Below, piece by piece: positions 9,866 to 18,104 of a stretch of DNA of 64,000 nt. Position numbers and translations under genes: made by a program. The stretch's first letter is position 1. Each line of letters begins with the position of its first letter. Below the pieces are notes generated by a model. That model was not told where the DNA came from and made no database searches. It was given only the letters and a program-made list of their open reading frames with translations. Origin of the DNA: Trichomonas vaginalis G3 (taxonomy: Eukaryota > Parabasalia > Trichomonadida > Trichomonadidae); the NCBI RefSeq assembly GCF_026262505.1, contig NC_067207.1:5960252-6024251 (forward strand), written 5' to 3'.

Positions 9866-11474
9866 CCCATATGAAATGTACGCCGCTCAGAATATAACGC
9901 CAACAGTTTTGGATGCCATGAATGGAAATGTTTCCGAATGGTATAAACGAATGCGACAATGCCATTAGAAGGTCAGAAATGTTCCTGGAACTTACGAATA
10001 TACAACTGCTGTTTCTTATGGAAACGTAGGTGAGTTTTGGTGAAGGTTCTTCAACAACAGTAGATATTGCTTGCGACAGGTTTCATATTATTTCTATTGA
10101 CAACTCATTCTTATACGTGGAACAAGACATTGAAATAAAACCTTCTGCCAAGTTGTCTGACAAGAAAGGTTGCAATGGAATTTCTATGTCGGATACCAAT
10201 ATGCTCCAGAAGTTTCATGGGATATAAGATATATTCTAACTCTGACTTAGTTCAAACAGTAACATGGGCAAACTATGAATGGTTCGCTTTGAGAAACTCA
10301 GTACAACCACAACTAGAGAACAAACAGACCAGTATGCAACTATTGAGAAAATAAGAAGACTTGACCCTAACGTTCCAGGAGTTTATGTTAACCTTTCTGG
10401 ACAAACTGCAGCAGCAGTAAACCAAAGTAAAACTGAAACTTAGAGTTCCTTTGTCATCTTTCCTCATCTTCAGGTTTTTTAAGATACTTGCCAAACTGGG
10501 CAGGAAAAATTTCTATCGAACTTACTCCAAGCAAAAATAACTTAGTCATTGCACCAACACAAGACCCATTCACTCTTACAGACGTAAAGGGACAAATAAA
10601 ACGTCATTCGCCGAATTTTGCAAAGACAAAGTTGACTTAGACTTTGGTTCTCAAACCTCAACACTGAAGTAAACTATTATTTCAATGCTGCTGGAGATGC
10701 TTGGGACCCAGTTAAGTTCACATGCGAAAAATTTGAATGCAAGAGAATAGAAAGCAGACTTGCAGTCTATAGTTGGACCCAGATATTTCAAATGCTTTAG
10801 CTGCCAAATATATTGCAGTTCCACTTATTTCCCTATACACCAAATATCTGTCAAAGACTTTGCAGGTGAAGTTGGAAACCAAAGTGCTGACCCAGGTGCA
10901 AGAACAGATATTGCCTTAACAACTGCAATGAAACATGCAGATACTATGTTTGTACTGTTCAGACGAACTATAAATGACTATTCTTGTTTCTACAACCCTG
11001 GTATTAAATATCATATAACACATAGATGGCAAATATTATCCAAGAGAAAATATTCTACAGTGAGGATATGAGGTCATACAACTTGACATAGATGCTATGA
11101 ACTTTAACAACAACTTCACAACAACCATTAACCTGAAATGCAAAGTTCTATTATGCCATATGTGAAAGTATGGACCCATACAGGAGGTCAAAAAACTCAA
11201 TATACAAATGGAGACCGTTCAAACTTTTGCTTGGCATTCCATTTGCTGACTCAGAAGACTTTATGGGTGGTATTTCAACTGTTGGTACAGTTCAAATACA
11301 ATATACTGGTGACAGAGACGGTCAGATGAATTGAAAGCAAAGAAGTTTACAAAACCAATAGCACTTTTCACGGAAGATGCTCTTTTGAAGATTCGTTCGA
11401 TGAAACCTGCTGGAGCTCCTCAGATTGGTATAACGACAGCTTCCATCGAGCAGATTTTGGCAGCAGGTCAGTAA
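9866..11474 (+). pseudogene. probable major capsid protein gene, heavily frameshifted
   Basis: A run of coding-like blocks in changing frames fills the slot where Polintons carry the double-jelly-roll major capsid protein, between a virion-type gene and the penton-like gene. The start is near the ATG at 9871, with an in-frame TAG close to 9970 and a TGA near 10040. Frames then change near 10210, 10310, 10440, 10490, 10610, 10670 and 10780, and again through 11340, before a clean C-terminus ending at 11472-11474. Beta-rich, Asn/Tyr/Phe-rich blocks (for example PNWAGKISIELTP) fit a capsid jelly roll. The identity is inferred from position, size (about 530 codons) and character; no diagnostic motif exists. 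As it stands it cannot give a full-length capsid protein. Confidence 0.6.
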
Positions 11475-11478
11475 GTTT

Positions 11479-11783
11479 TCTTGAACTGACTTCTCTCCGT
11501 CAAATATTGACAGTACGCCAGTTTTGACATAGTATTGTATTATAAACTTACCTTTAGAAATATCGGTCAGTTTGTTGTTATATTTTTGTCAACGTCAAAA
11601 CTTTCACCATTTCAGTTATACCAACTCTCTCTGCTTTATGAAAATATTTGGTTCAGCAAAGACTGCTATTCTATAACTTTTTCCATTGTTTGTGTAAAGA
11701 ACTATTCTATCAATGAACTTGTATTGTTTGTGTGTGTAAACTTTGTTCTGCTTCAATTCGAAGAGATACTCAAATACGTCCAT
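11479..11783 (-). pseudogene. small unknown gene on minus strand, frameshifted
   Basis: Minus-strand reading from an ATG at 11783 gives about 55 coding-like residues (MDVFEYLFELKQNKVY at the start), then a stop. Further coding-like blocks in two other frames run to about 11480. The + strand frame across the same bases is open but Phe/Cys/Val-rich and looks like a shadow. Size would be about 100 residues. It lies between the capsid remnant and the gene at 11802, in opposite orientation. Function unknown; the 3' end is uncertain. Confidence 0.5.
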
Positions 11784-11801
11784 CTTTTTATTCTAAGTAA
11801 A

Positions 11802-12383
11802 ATGTCATTTCCGAAAAATAGAAGCGTAAGTGTTTCAAAAGGTTTAATGGCGGTGGCAGATGTGAAGTTAAATTCACCAACTCAAACAAACAGTCAAAGT
11901 GTTATTGTCAATGTCAAAGACAGAGATGTTGAAGTGGGGAAACCATACAAAGACGAAGATGGTATAACAATAGTTCCTGTAAAAGAACAACCAACATATC
12001 CTGAAGTTAGCAGAGACTTAAGTTCTGTTGCAGATATTCGAAACGACTACATGCAACTTAAAGATAAGCTTAAAACTCAGGAGAAAATAGGCCAAGCTTT
12101 AGGTATAATGTTAAACTTGGTCGAACACAACCCTGTAAAAGTGAACTCATATGTCATCGCACCTCATGAAGTTTTGAAAGAACTATTGAAACTTTTGACA
12201 GAGGCAGACGATATAAACATCAAAGAAATAGAACCCGACATTGCTTGCTGTGGTGTTTCATATAATGTCATTGACAAGATATACGTTATGAAAGGAGGTG
12301 AAACGTTGAACTTAAAATATAGTTTCCCAGACGTCATAAAAATATTTGACGACCACAACATTTCATTAAAATTTACTTGCTAA
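11802..12383 (+). CDS. unknown small virion-region protein
   Basis: A 193-residue protein. The frame is open upstream to 11535, but that part is the mirror of the minus-strand gene there, and the ATG at 11802 is preceded by the usual A-rich leader (AAGTAAAATG). The N-terminal 80 residues are Ser/Val-rich with short strands. A helical segment (about 80-110) is followed by an alpha/beta C-terminal part containing ACCGVSYN. No family recognised. It precedes a similar-sized damaged gene and the penton-like gene. Confidence 0.65.
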   Translation: MSFPKNRSVSVSKGLMAVADVKLNSPTQTNSQSVIVNVKDRDVEVGKPYKDEDGITIVPVKEQPTYPEVSRDLSSVADIRNDYMQLKDKLKTQEKIGQALGIMLNLVEHNPVKVNSYVIAPHEVLKELLKLLTEADDINIKEIEPDIACCGVSYNVIDKIYVMKGGETLNLKYSFPDVIKIFDDHNISLKFTC

Positions 12384-12389
12384 GTAAAA

Positions 12390-12618
12390 ATGTCAAAACT
12401 TCTTGAAAGATGTTTGAAGAAAAATAATAGACTTTATTTCATGTAAAGGACTTTACACACTTTTGAACGATATGAAAGACCCTGTTTTGTTTGTTCGTGT
12501 AGACAAAGGAAAGTTCTATGTCTTTACAAAATATTTGAACTTCTTAGACAGAGAACTTCAAGAAACGCCATGTGAAAGTTTAGATGAAGTTCTTCTCCAC
12601 TTTCAGAAAAACTTTTAA
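12390..12618 (+). pseudogene. small gene, about 75 codons, one frameshift
   Basis: The ATG at 12390 lies six bases after the previous stop. After 13 codons a run of A (12420-12427) shifts the frame; the remaining about 60 residues read in the next frame to a TAA at 12616-12618. The content (VLFVRVDKGKFYVFTKYLNF) is coding-like and resembles in style the end of the preceding protein. Function unknown. Confidence 0.5.
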
Positions 12619-12628
12619 ATATATGTAA

Positions 12629-13438
12629 ATGGCAGAAGACATAGTGGTTTATACTATTACGACTAAAAACCCTGAGTCATATAATTCTATAACAACAAAC
12701 TTACAAAGTCCTCAAGGACGATATTGTAAACTGACCTTAAACACGATGACGACTAAAGCCTGTTTTGCTCTTTTGACACCAGAAGATTTTATTGTTGTGA
12801 ATGGTAAAAAATACTTCTTTGAAGATACTTACTCAGATATACCACCAACAGGTTTTGTTGACTTATTTAATACTTTAAGGACGGATGTAACATGTGCTGC
12901 AACTAGAGCAGGTTTCATTATGTTTGGATGTCCGACTGAGTTTACTATAAACGATATGAGCTATAATACAAAACTTATATCTGGTTTTTACTACCAACAG
13001 CTTCCTATAACAGGAAAAGGTGTCATACAAGGTCTATCCGTTCCATTGACTTTAAGCACACCTATTTTATATATTGTTTCAAACTTAGGTTCAAAGTGCT
13101 ATTCGAATGTCGACAGAAACTACTATGACCAAAAGATACTCATGCGTATAAACAACACATTCTCTGCTGGTCTGCCTATTGTTCATTCGAATGCAGAGTT
13201 TTCAGCTTTAGTAAACTCAAACACTTTAGCAAACATAAACTTAACCTTAGTTGACGCAAACTTTGTTCCTGTAAAACTTTTATGTCCGATGTATTTGTCA
13301 ATGACGGCAGAAAGTTTCGAATTGGAAGATGCAACTGGTGAAAGTATTGTACTACAAGAACAACTTCAACAACAAATAGCTCAAGAACAACAAATGCAAC
13401 AAATGGAACAAATGCAACAACAAATAGCTCAAGAATAA
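12629..13438 (+). CDS. penton-like minor capsid protein candidate
   Basis: Intact 269-residue protein. Residues 1-235 are beta-rich with many Thr/Asn/Tyr and few charged residues, as in single-jelly-roll penton proteins of Polintons and virophages. The last 35 residues are a Gln-rich tail of repeated QQQIAQEQ / QMQQMEQ units. It lies downstream of the presumed major capsid gene and upstream of the helicase, the expected capsid cluster. Assignment rests on size, composition and order; there is no sequence motif that proves it. An alternative is another virion surface protein. Confidence 0.55.
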   Translation: MAEDIVVYTITTKNPESYNSITTNLQSPQGRYCKLTLNTMTTKACFALLTPEDFIVVNGKKYFFEDTYSDIPPTGFVDLFNTLRTDVTCAATRAGFIMFGCPTEFTINDMSYNTKLISGFYYQQLPITGKGVIQGLSVPLTLSTPILYIVSNLGSKCYSNVDRNYYDQKILMRINNTFSAGLPIVHSNAEFSALVNSNTLANINLTLVDANFVPVKLLCPMYLSMTAESFELEDATGESIVLQEQLQQQIAQEQQMQQMEQMQQQIAQE

Positions 13439-13465
13439 AAAAATATTTTTTTTATTTTTATAAAA
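13436..13465 (+). promoter_or_regulatory. A/T block leader before helicase
   Basis: AAAAAATATTTTTTTT followed by ATTTTTATAAAA ends at the ATG of 13466. Similar blocks of A-run, TATTTTTTT and A-rich leader stand before 14739, between 15621 and 15658, before 17352 (inverted) and before 23541 (inverted), so they are likely element promoters. Confidence 0.5.
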
Positions 13466-14701
13466 ATGTACAGAATAGATGTTTCAGATTTTTATGACTT
13501 CCAAGCCTTCAGAAATATGTGTCCATTTAGAGACTATAACAAAGCAGTCGAGAATTTGAAACGTTTAGTCATTTATGTTGACTCTGCCCCAGAATGTTAT
13601 GTCATGAAAGAATGGGATGTAGTCTTTAACAAACCAAGAGCAACCATAGTTTCAGAACAAGAATGTAGACAGAAACTTAAGAAAATAAAAGTCGTACAAG
13701 TTGGTATGAAGATGTTAGATGCTTGGGATATCTTATTGTCAAAACTTGAAGATTTTTCAGTTCGTGGTATAAAGTTTTATACACCTTCTCCAAACTTCTA
13801 TTCTATCTTCACTGGATATAAATACGAACAAGTAGAATGGAAAGAAAATGTTATAGAAGCTTGGTTAGACCATGTCAAAGAAATTATATGCAATGGAAAC
13901 GAAAGAGTCTATGAGTATATCTTATGTTGGTTTGCAAACATCTTACAACATCCAAGTGCTAAAAATGAAACTGCTCTCATCATAATTGGAAAACAAGGAA
14001 CAGGTAAGAACACTTTCTTTACAGATATCTTATGCAAACTGTTAGAGGGCTATTCGAACCCGAATATGACAAACTTAGAAAACATCTGCGGTAAATTTAA
14101 CTCTTCAATAGAGAATATGAAACTTATAGTATGTAACGAACTTCAAAGTATAGATACAACAAAAGTTTTGAACTCAGATGCTTTGAAGAGTCTTATAACA
14201 GACAAAGTTGGAGTTGTTGAAAGAAAATATAAAGACCAAAGAGTTTGTGAAAATGTTGCAAATTTCATCATGGTTTCAAACAATGCCGTTCCGATGAAGT
14301 TAGAAAGTTCTGACAGAAGATATGTAGTTGTCAGAACGTCAGAAGCTCATATGCAAGATACAGAATATTTTGACGACTTAGCAGAAACTTTGACATCTGA
14401 CTTTTACAACCACTTGTTCTCATATTTCATGACATTAGATATTTCAAAGTTCAATCCAAGACAAATTCCACATACCGAAGAGAGACAAACATTGTTAGAA
14501 GCAAACAAGAGTGTATATGAACTGTTCATAGATGAGACTAACTTTGAGTGTTTAGATGAAAGGTCATTGTACGATTCGTATAAACAATATTGTCAAGAGT
14601 ATGGTTATATGACAGCGTCTAAACGAACATTCTTGGCAAATGTCAAAAGTCTTTTAGACGTACAGAATGGTGTATATACAAAGAAAAATTTTTCTGAGTA
14701 A
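13466..14701 (+). CDS. SF3 helicase
   Basis: Replicative superfamily 3 helicase of 411 residues, expected to form a ring that unwinds the element's DNA. Walker A is GKQGTGKN at about residues 175-182. Walker B ends in NE (LIVCNELQ). Motif C is NFIMVSNN, followed by an SSDRRYVVV Arg-finger segment. This matches the virus D5-like / DUF5906 group. The N-terminal 150 residues have no recognised primase active-site motif. The C-terminal 90 residues look like a winged-helix tail. The ATG at 13466 directly follows the A/T leader. The gene is intact. Together with the polymerase it would form the replication module; virophages and Polinton-like viruses carry comparable helicases. Confidence 0.9.
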   Translation: MYRIDVSDFYDFQAFRNMCPFRDYNKAVENLKRLVIYVDSAPECYVMKEWDVVFNKPRATIVSEQECRQKLKKIKVVQVGMKMLDAWDILLSKLEDFSVRGIKFYTPSPNFYSIFTGYKYEQVEWKENVIEAWLDHVKEIICNGNERVYEYILCWFANILQHPSAKNETALIIIGKQGTGKNTFFTDILCKLLEGYSNPNMTNLENICGKFNSSIENMKLIVCNELQSIDTTKVLNSDALKSLITDKVGVVERKYKDQRVCENVANFIMVSNNAVPMKLESSDRRYVVVRTSEAHMQDTEYFDDLAETLTSDFYNHLFSYFMTLDISKFNPRQIPHTEERQTLLEANKSVYELFIDETNFECLDERSLYDSYKQYCQEYGYMTASKRTFLANVKSLLDVQNGVYTKKNFSE

Positions 14702-14738
14702 ATTTTAAAAAAAATATTTTTTTTATCCGATAGAAAAG

Positions 14739-15158
14739 ATGACGAAATTCATCTCAGTAAACAAGTATATGTCAGGACTTAAAGAAGAACTAGACCCATT
14801 CACATATTTGAATGTTTACTTCTACCATTTTGAAAAGTCTACATTTGACAAAGTTTGGAACATCGAACCAGTTAAGTTTGCTATTGTGACTAAAAATGGT
14901 GCGAAATTTGAAGACTTAGACATAGAAGGTTTGTTAACAGTCAAAGAAAGTTTTGACAGAAGGTTTTCAAACCTTAAAGAAGGCAAAGCATACAAACTTG
15001 TTATACCTTATGAACCAAAGAAAGCAGACGACTATGAATATTATGAGTCTAAGATAGTTGAAGTTCAAGGTAAATTGGGTAAAAAGATTTTAGAGTCTAA
15101 GCCAGTGTTTGCTCCTAAAGAGGAAGAGAACATTGACATTGACCCAGAAATGTTCTAA
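14739..15158 (+). CDS. unknown 139-residue protein (replication region)
   Basis: Intact, starting 37 bases after the helicase stop with an A/T block leader between them. Alternating strands and aromatic residues (FTYLNVYFYHFEK) and an acidic C-terminus (EEENIDIDPEMF) recall single-stranded-DNA-binding proteins of phages, whose acidic tails bind partners. No OB-fold signature can be proved by eye, so the SSB idea is only a suggestion based on size, tail and place beside the helicase. Confidence 0.65.
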   Translation: MTKFISVNKYMSGLKEELDPFTYLNVYFYHFEKSTFDKVWNIEPVKFAIVTKNGAKFEDLDIEGLLTVKESFDRRFSNLKEGKAYKLVIPYEPKKADDYEYYESKIVEVQGKLGKKILESKPVFAPKEEENIDIDPEMF

Positions 15159-15174
15159 AAATAAAATTTTATTT

Positions 15175-15621
15175 TTACATGTCATATCTCACCTTCTCTG
15201 GCTCTGGTTCTTTCTTCTCTTCTTCTACTTTCTTTTCTTTCTTTTCTCTCTTCTTCTTCTCTGGTGGAGTCACGTCAAACTTCTCAGAACCATATTTTTG
15301 TAAAAGTGCTTTGTCATTTAATAGCTCTTCTATTCTGTTTTCTATTTCATCTTCAAGAACAGCGCATGTGTCTTCTTTGCATTCTAAGAAGTTTTGTTGG
15401 ACTTCATCTCTCCAAGAGGCGTCATCTCTGTCAACAAGTCTGTCATTGACAAATTTTAAGACTGCTCTGCTTAATGTTTTATGGTTCTTGTCATATTCCC
15501 AGAAACAGAACTTTAGAACAAATTCCCCTTTCTTGTTTACACTATGTAAGATTTTATGGTCGACAGATGTTTTGCTGTCGAAAAGCTTATCTCGAATATA
15601 GATAGCGAAATCGCTAGACAT
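15175..15621 (-). CDS. unknown protein with charged Lys/Glu tail
   Basis: Intact 148-residue protein on the minus strand, convergent with 14739-15158 and divergent from the ATPase. Residues 1-100 are mixed alpha/beta. Residues 115-145 are almost entirely Lys, Glu and Pro (PEKKKREKKEKK). No family recognised. Confidence 0.65.
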   Translation of the reverse strand: MSSDFAIYIRDKLFDSKTSVDHKILHSVNKKGEFVLKFCFWEYDKNHKTLSRAVLKFVNDRLVDRDDASWRDEVQQNFLECKEDTCAVLEDEIENRIEELLNDKALLQKYGSEKFDVTPPEKKKREKKEKKVEEEKKEPEPEKVRYDM

Positions 15622-15657
15622 TTTCTAAAAGATAAAAATTTTAATTTTTCTAAAAAT
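15622..15657. promoter_or_regulatory. 36-bp divergent promoter
   Basis: Almost pure A+T between the start codons of the 148-residue protein (minus) and the ATPase (plus). It contains AAAAATTTTAATTTTT, so both genes probably share one short bidirectional promoter. Confidence 0.5.
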
Positions 15658-16533
15658 ATGTTAGAAAAAAAGTTTGCTGACATTGACAAGAAATTTGAGA
15701 ATGTTTTAAACAAGAACAAGAGGAAGTTGGAAAATGCTCAGATAAAACCCATACATGACAAGTTCTTATTTGCTCAGAATGGTATAACAGGTCTAATCGC
15801 ACCACCTGGGTCGGGTAAGACTTTCACTTATCTTAAAATGGCTGCACAACAACAAGAACTAGATGAGAAGAACCCATTCTATGAGTTAGTAGTCATTTGT
15901 TCGACTTCTGGTCAATTTGACCAAACCGTCAATTCGTTCAAAGATATTATAAAAAAGTCTAAGTTAGTATGTATAAAAGACTCTGAGTTGTTAGATTGGA
16001 TAAAGAAGTACCAAAGAAGAGTTTTGAAGTACAATGCTATAAATGAGTATATAAACTCGAAGTTTAAAGACCCAAATGAGGAAATGCAGAGAATATTAGA
16101 GAAGAAACACTTCAGAAACAAACAGAAAGAGATAGAATACATTTCGAAGAAATTGCAATCTTACGATTGGAAGACTTACCCTCACAGATGTCTTCTTATC
16201 TTAGATGACTTTGCTTCTCATCCTTTGTTAAAGAACAGAGAACAAGATATGTGTCGAATTCTTAAGAAGCTCAGACATTTTAACATCTCAGTTGTCATTT
16301 GTGTACAGACAGCCAAGAGTTTAAGTAAGGATGTTAAAAGAATACTTACTGATATTATACTTTTCCCCGGATTGTCCGAAGACGATTTCATGGAACTTAT
16401 GAAAGAGTCCATGGCAGGTAAGTTTGACAGACATGAACTATGGGAGAAGTACAAAGTCATACAAGACCCTCATACTTCTTTCAGAATTCATATCTACGCG
16501 AACAAAGTTCAAATTGTAAAAAGTCAAGCTTGA
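15658..16533 (+). CDS. A32/FtsK-like genome-packaging ATPase
   Basis: DNA-packaging motor of the PRD1/Adenovirus lineage, 291 residues from the ATG at 15658. The frame is open to 15556, but that part overlaps the divergent gene. Walker A is GLIAPPGSGKTFT at about residues 48-60. Walker B is LLILDDFA at about 177-184, with two acidic residues as in A32-type ATPases. VVICVQTAKSL follows as sensor-like strand. It is a Polinton hallmark and would push DNA into capsids. The frame is intact, but its 3' end meets an 18-base direct repeat (16521-16538 and 16716-16733), and the last residues may have been altered by the segment inserted there. Confidence 0.85.
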   Translation: MLEKKFADIDKKFENVLNKNKRKLENAQIKPIHDKFLFAQNGITGLIAPPGSGKTFTYLKMAAQQQELDEKNPFYELVVICSTSGQFDQTVNSFKDIIKKSKLVCIKDSELLDWIKKYQRRVLKYNAINEYINSKFKDPNEEMQRILEKKHFRNKQKEIEYISKKLQSYDWKTYPHRCLLILDDFASHPLLKNREQDMCRILKKLRHFNISVVICVQTAKSLSKDVKRILTDIILFPGLSEDDFMELMKESMAGKFDRHELWEKYKVIQDPHTSFRIHIYANKVQIVKSQA

Positions 16534-16733
16534 AAAATGTAAGTGTTTGAGTCTTAGTCTGTTGTGGTGCTGGGGCTGTCGGTTCTTCTGGCTTTGGAAG
16601 ACATTCAGGAAGAGGAACGTCAGTCATCCGTTTGTGTCCTGTCGGAAGGAAGGACTCGGAATGCCAGAAGGATTTGACAAGACAATTTACTTTATAGAGC
16701 TACCTGAGCCATCTGAAGTCAAGCTTGAAAAAT
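16521..16733. repeat. 18-bp direct repeat around a 177-bp segment
   Basis: AAGTCAAGCTTGAAAAAT occurs at 16521-16538, at the ATPase stop, and again at 16716-16733. The sequence between carries an antisense gene fragment. This looks like an insertion or a duplication that changed the ATPase 3' end. Confidence 0.7.
16540..16670 (-). pseudogene. antisense fragment related to the Pro/Gln-rich gene at 18105
   Basis: On the minus strand, about 40 codons encode HKRMTDVPLPECLPKPEEP and then a Gln/Thr-rich stretch. The N-terminus of the protein at 18105-18695 has HKRMSHVPPTESIPKPEKP. The two share the HKRM-xx-VP-x4-PKPE pattern, so this is a truncated paralogue or an old copy. It runs into the ATPase 3' end without a proper stop or start. 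Confidence 0.6.
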
Positions 16734-16740
16734 AAACGCT

Positions 16741-17352
16741 TTACATGTATTTTTCAGCAACTTCGTCAAATAATTTTATAGCACTATCTATCTCATCTAC
16801 TTCAAACGTTTCTTTACCTTTTATGGGAGCACCATACATTTTCTCAAACTTTTCAAGTAGTTCTGTTTCAGCAGCTCTCATATCGTTAACAAACACAACC
16901 TTAACTCTATTGACTGTACTGTCATATCTTTGAGTTATATTAAATGTTCTTCCTATCTTATATCTCTTTGTATTGAAGTCCTTCGGTTTCTGAACGATGT
17001 AAAGTAAGCCTTCACTGCAACGTTCCGTATCGAATGAACCATATGTTATGAAATTATATCCAACAACTGGGTCAATCCATAACAAAACTATTGGTATAAG
17101 ACTTTTGTCAATGAGATATGCTGTAGTTCCACAGAATCTTACCGATATCATAAGCTCAGGATTTCTTGTCAAAATTTTCTGAGTTGAAGCAATTCCAACC
17201 CAATGGTATGTTTTCTTTCCAGATGGAGATATAATGTCTGACAAAGAATATTTGTTGTATTTCTTTGAGTATCTTACGTTTAAATCACCAATTCTAACCA
17301 CTTTGGTGTCATTGTCTATCTTTTTAACTGTTTCAAACTCAATGTTTGTCAT
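16741..17352 (-). CDS. KilA-N-like plus T5orf172 (GIY-YIG family) protein
   Basis: A 203-residue protein with two parts. Residues about 15-100 resemble the KilA-N DNA-binding domain of large DNA viruses (YSKKYNKYSLSDI, then YHWVGIA). Residues about 118-203 match the T5orf172 domain of the GIY-YIG nuclease superfamily (GLLYIVQ, then YKIGRTFNITQRY, then AAETELLEKFE). This pairing is common in giant viruses, baculovirus-like and phage genomes, and would act as a DNA-binding nuclease or regulator. The frame is intact. It is convergent with the ATPase and starts behind an AAAATAAAAAAAATATTTTA leader shared with rightward sequence. Confidence 0.75.
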   Translation of the reverse strand: MTNIEFETVKKIDNDTKVVRIGDLNVRYSKKYNKYSLSDIISPSGKKTYHWVGIASTQKILTRNPELMISVRFCGTTAYLIDKSLIPIVLLWIDPVVGYNFITYGSFDTERCSEGLLYIVQKPKDFNTKRYKIGRTFNITQRYDSTVNRVKVVFVNDMRAAETELLEKFEKMYGAPIKGKETFEVDEIDSAIKLFDEVAEKYM

Positions 17353-17425
17353 TTCCTGTTCTTACATACAAAATAAAAAAAATATTTTATAAAAAACTAA
17401 CTTTTTTTTATTTTGTATAAAAGAT

Positions 17426-17596
17426 ATGATTTCAGGAATTTTTTTGACGAAGAGTAAAAGTTCACTTCGTCAAAAAATACAGTTATATCATGAAATTTGG
17501 TCATTTTTTCACGATTTTCATAGAGTTTTGGCGACTGGGTTTTTTTACCTACTCGCTGTTCTTCACGATTTCAGGGATTTTTTTTACGAAGAGTAA
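17426..17596 (+). CDS. short open frame over duplicated leader, doubtful
   Basis: A 56-codon frame from an ATG placed after TATAAAAGAT. It spans most of a duplicated leader sequence, and its composition (Phe/Leu-rich) is weak evidence. It may be merely the first copy of the leader of the gene at 17651. Confidence 0.2.
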   Translation: MISGIFLTKSKSSLRQKIQLYHEIWSFFHDFHRVLATGFFYLLAVLHDFRDFFYEE

Positions 17597-17653
17597 AAGT
17601 TCACTTCGTAAAAAATAACAGTTATATAATGAAATTTGGTCATTTTTTTCATG
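17426..17653 (+). repeat. duplicated leader with hairpin, about 88 bp x2
   Basis: Copies at 17426-17512 and 17565-17653 are about 90% identical. Each contains the inverted pair GACGAAG...CTTCGTC (TACGAAG...CTTCGTA in the second), flanked by T- and A-runs, then GAAATTTGGTCATTTTTTC. The second copy ends exactly at the ATG of the gene at 17651, so a promoter/leader unit was tandemly copied. The compensating base pair in the stem suggests that the hairpin is kept. Confidence 0.75.
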
Positions 17654-17839
17654 TCAGAAGACTCGAAGGTGCAACACTTCCAAAATACCGACGAACTCAG
17701 AAGAGCAGCATGGCAGTATGTTCTTGACAACTTCTTTGAGTTCTCCAGGTACACCTTGGAAAATGCTGAAGAACTCCGACACAGAGAATTTGGAGAAATT
17801 GCGCTCCAATACTACCTTGACAAACAAAGGGTAAAATAA
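17651..17839 (+). CDS. small unknown protein, 62 residues
   Basis: Starts at an ATG directly after GGTCATTTTTTTC, an Initiator-like leader. Acidic and aromatic (WQYVLDNFFEFSRYTL), predicted helical. It is followed 36 bases later by another small gene on the same strand. No family recognised. Confidence 0.5.
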   Translation: MSEDSKVQHFQNTDELRRAAWQYVLDNFFEFSRYTLENAEELRHREFGEIALQYYLDKQRVK

Positions 17840-17875
17840 GACTAAAAACTTAACGTTTAAAAAGTGACATTTTTA

Positions 17876-18076
17876 ATGAGCTCCGAGTCACCGAGAAAAC
17901 TTGGTCAGATGTTAGCAGCTTACTTCCCTGAGGAGGATGGAAGCGTTACATACGTAAGGTTCAAAAACAACGAACCTGGAATTGCGTACCAAATTCGCGA
18001 TTACATGACCGTGGAAGAGTACGAAAGGTTCCTACAAGAGAAACCAGCTCTAAACAACTCAGAAAAGAAAGAATAA
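17876..18076 (+). CDS. small unknown protein, 66 residues
   Basis: Starts at an ATG after GTGACATTTTTA. Compact alpha/beta composition with a charged C-terminus ending in SEKKE. It is convergent with the Pro/Gln-rich gene at 18105-18695. No family recognised. Confidence 0.5.
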   Translation: MSSESPRKLGQMLAAYFPEEDGSVTYVRFKNNEPGIAYQIRDYMTVEEYERFLQEKPALNNSEKKE

Positions 18077-18104
18077 AAAGTTTAACTCGTAATTGTTTAT
18101 TTTT

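Noticed and set aside
11535-11801. Upstream extension of the 193-residue protein
   Set aside because: It lacks an ATG and is the complement of a coding-like minus-strand gene; the ATG at 11802 has a normal leader.
12629-13438. Major capsid protein identity for the 269-residue gene
   Set aside because: Too short for a double jelly roll, while the broken gene at 9866-11474 has the right length and position. Penton-like is the better guess.
15179-15601. Ser/Phe-rich + strand frame
   Set aside because: Complement of the Lys/Glu-rich gene at 15175-15621.
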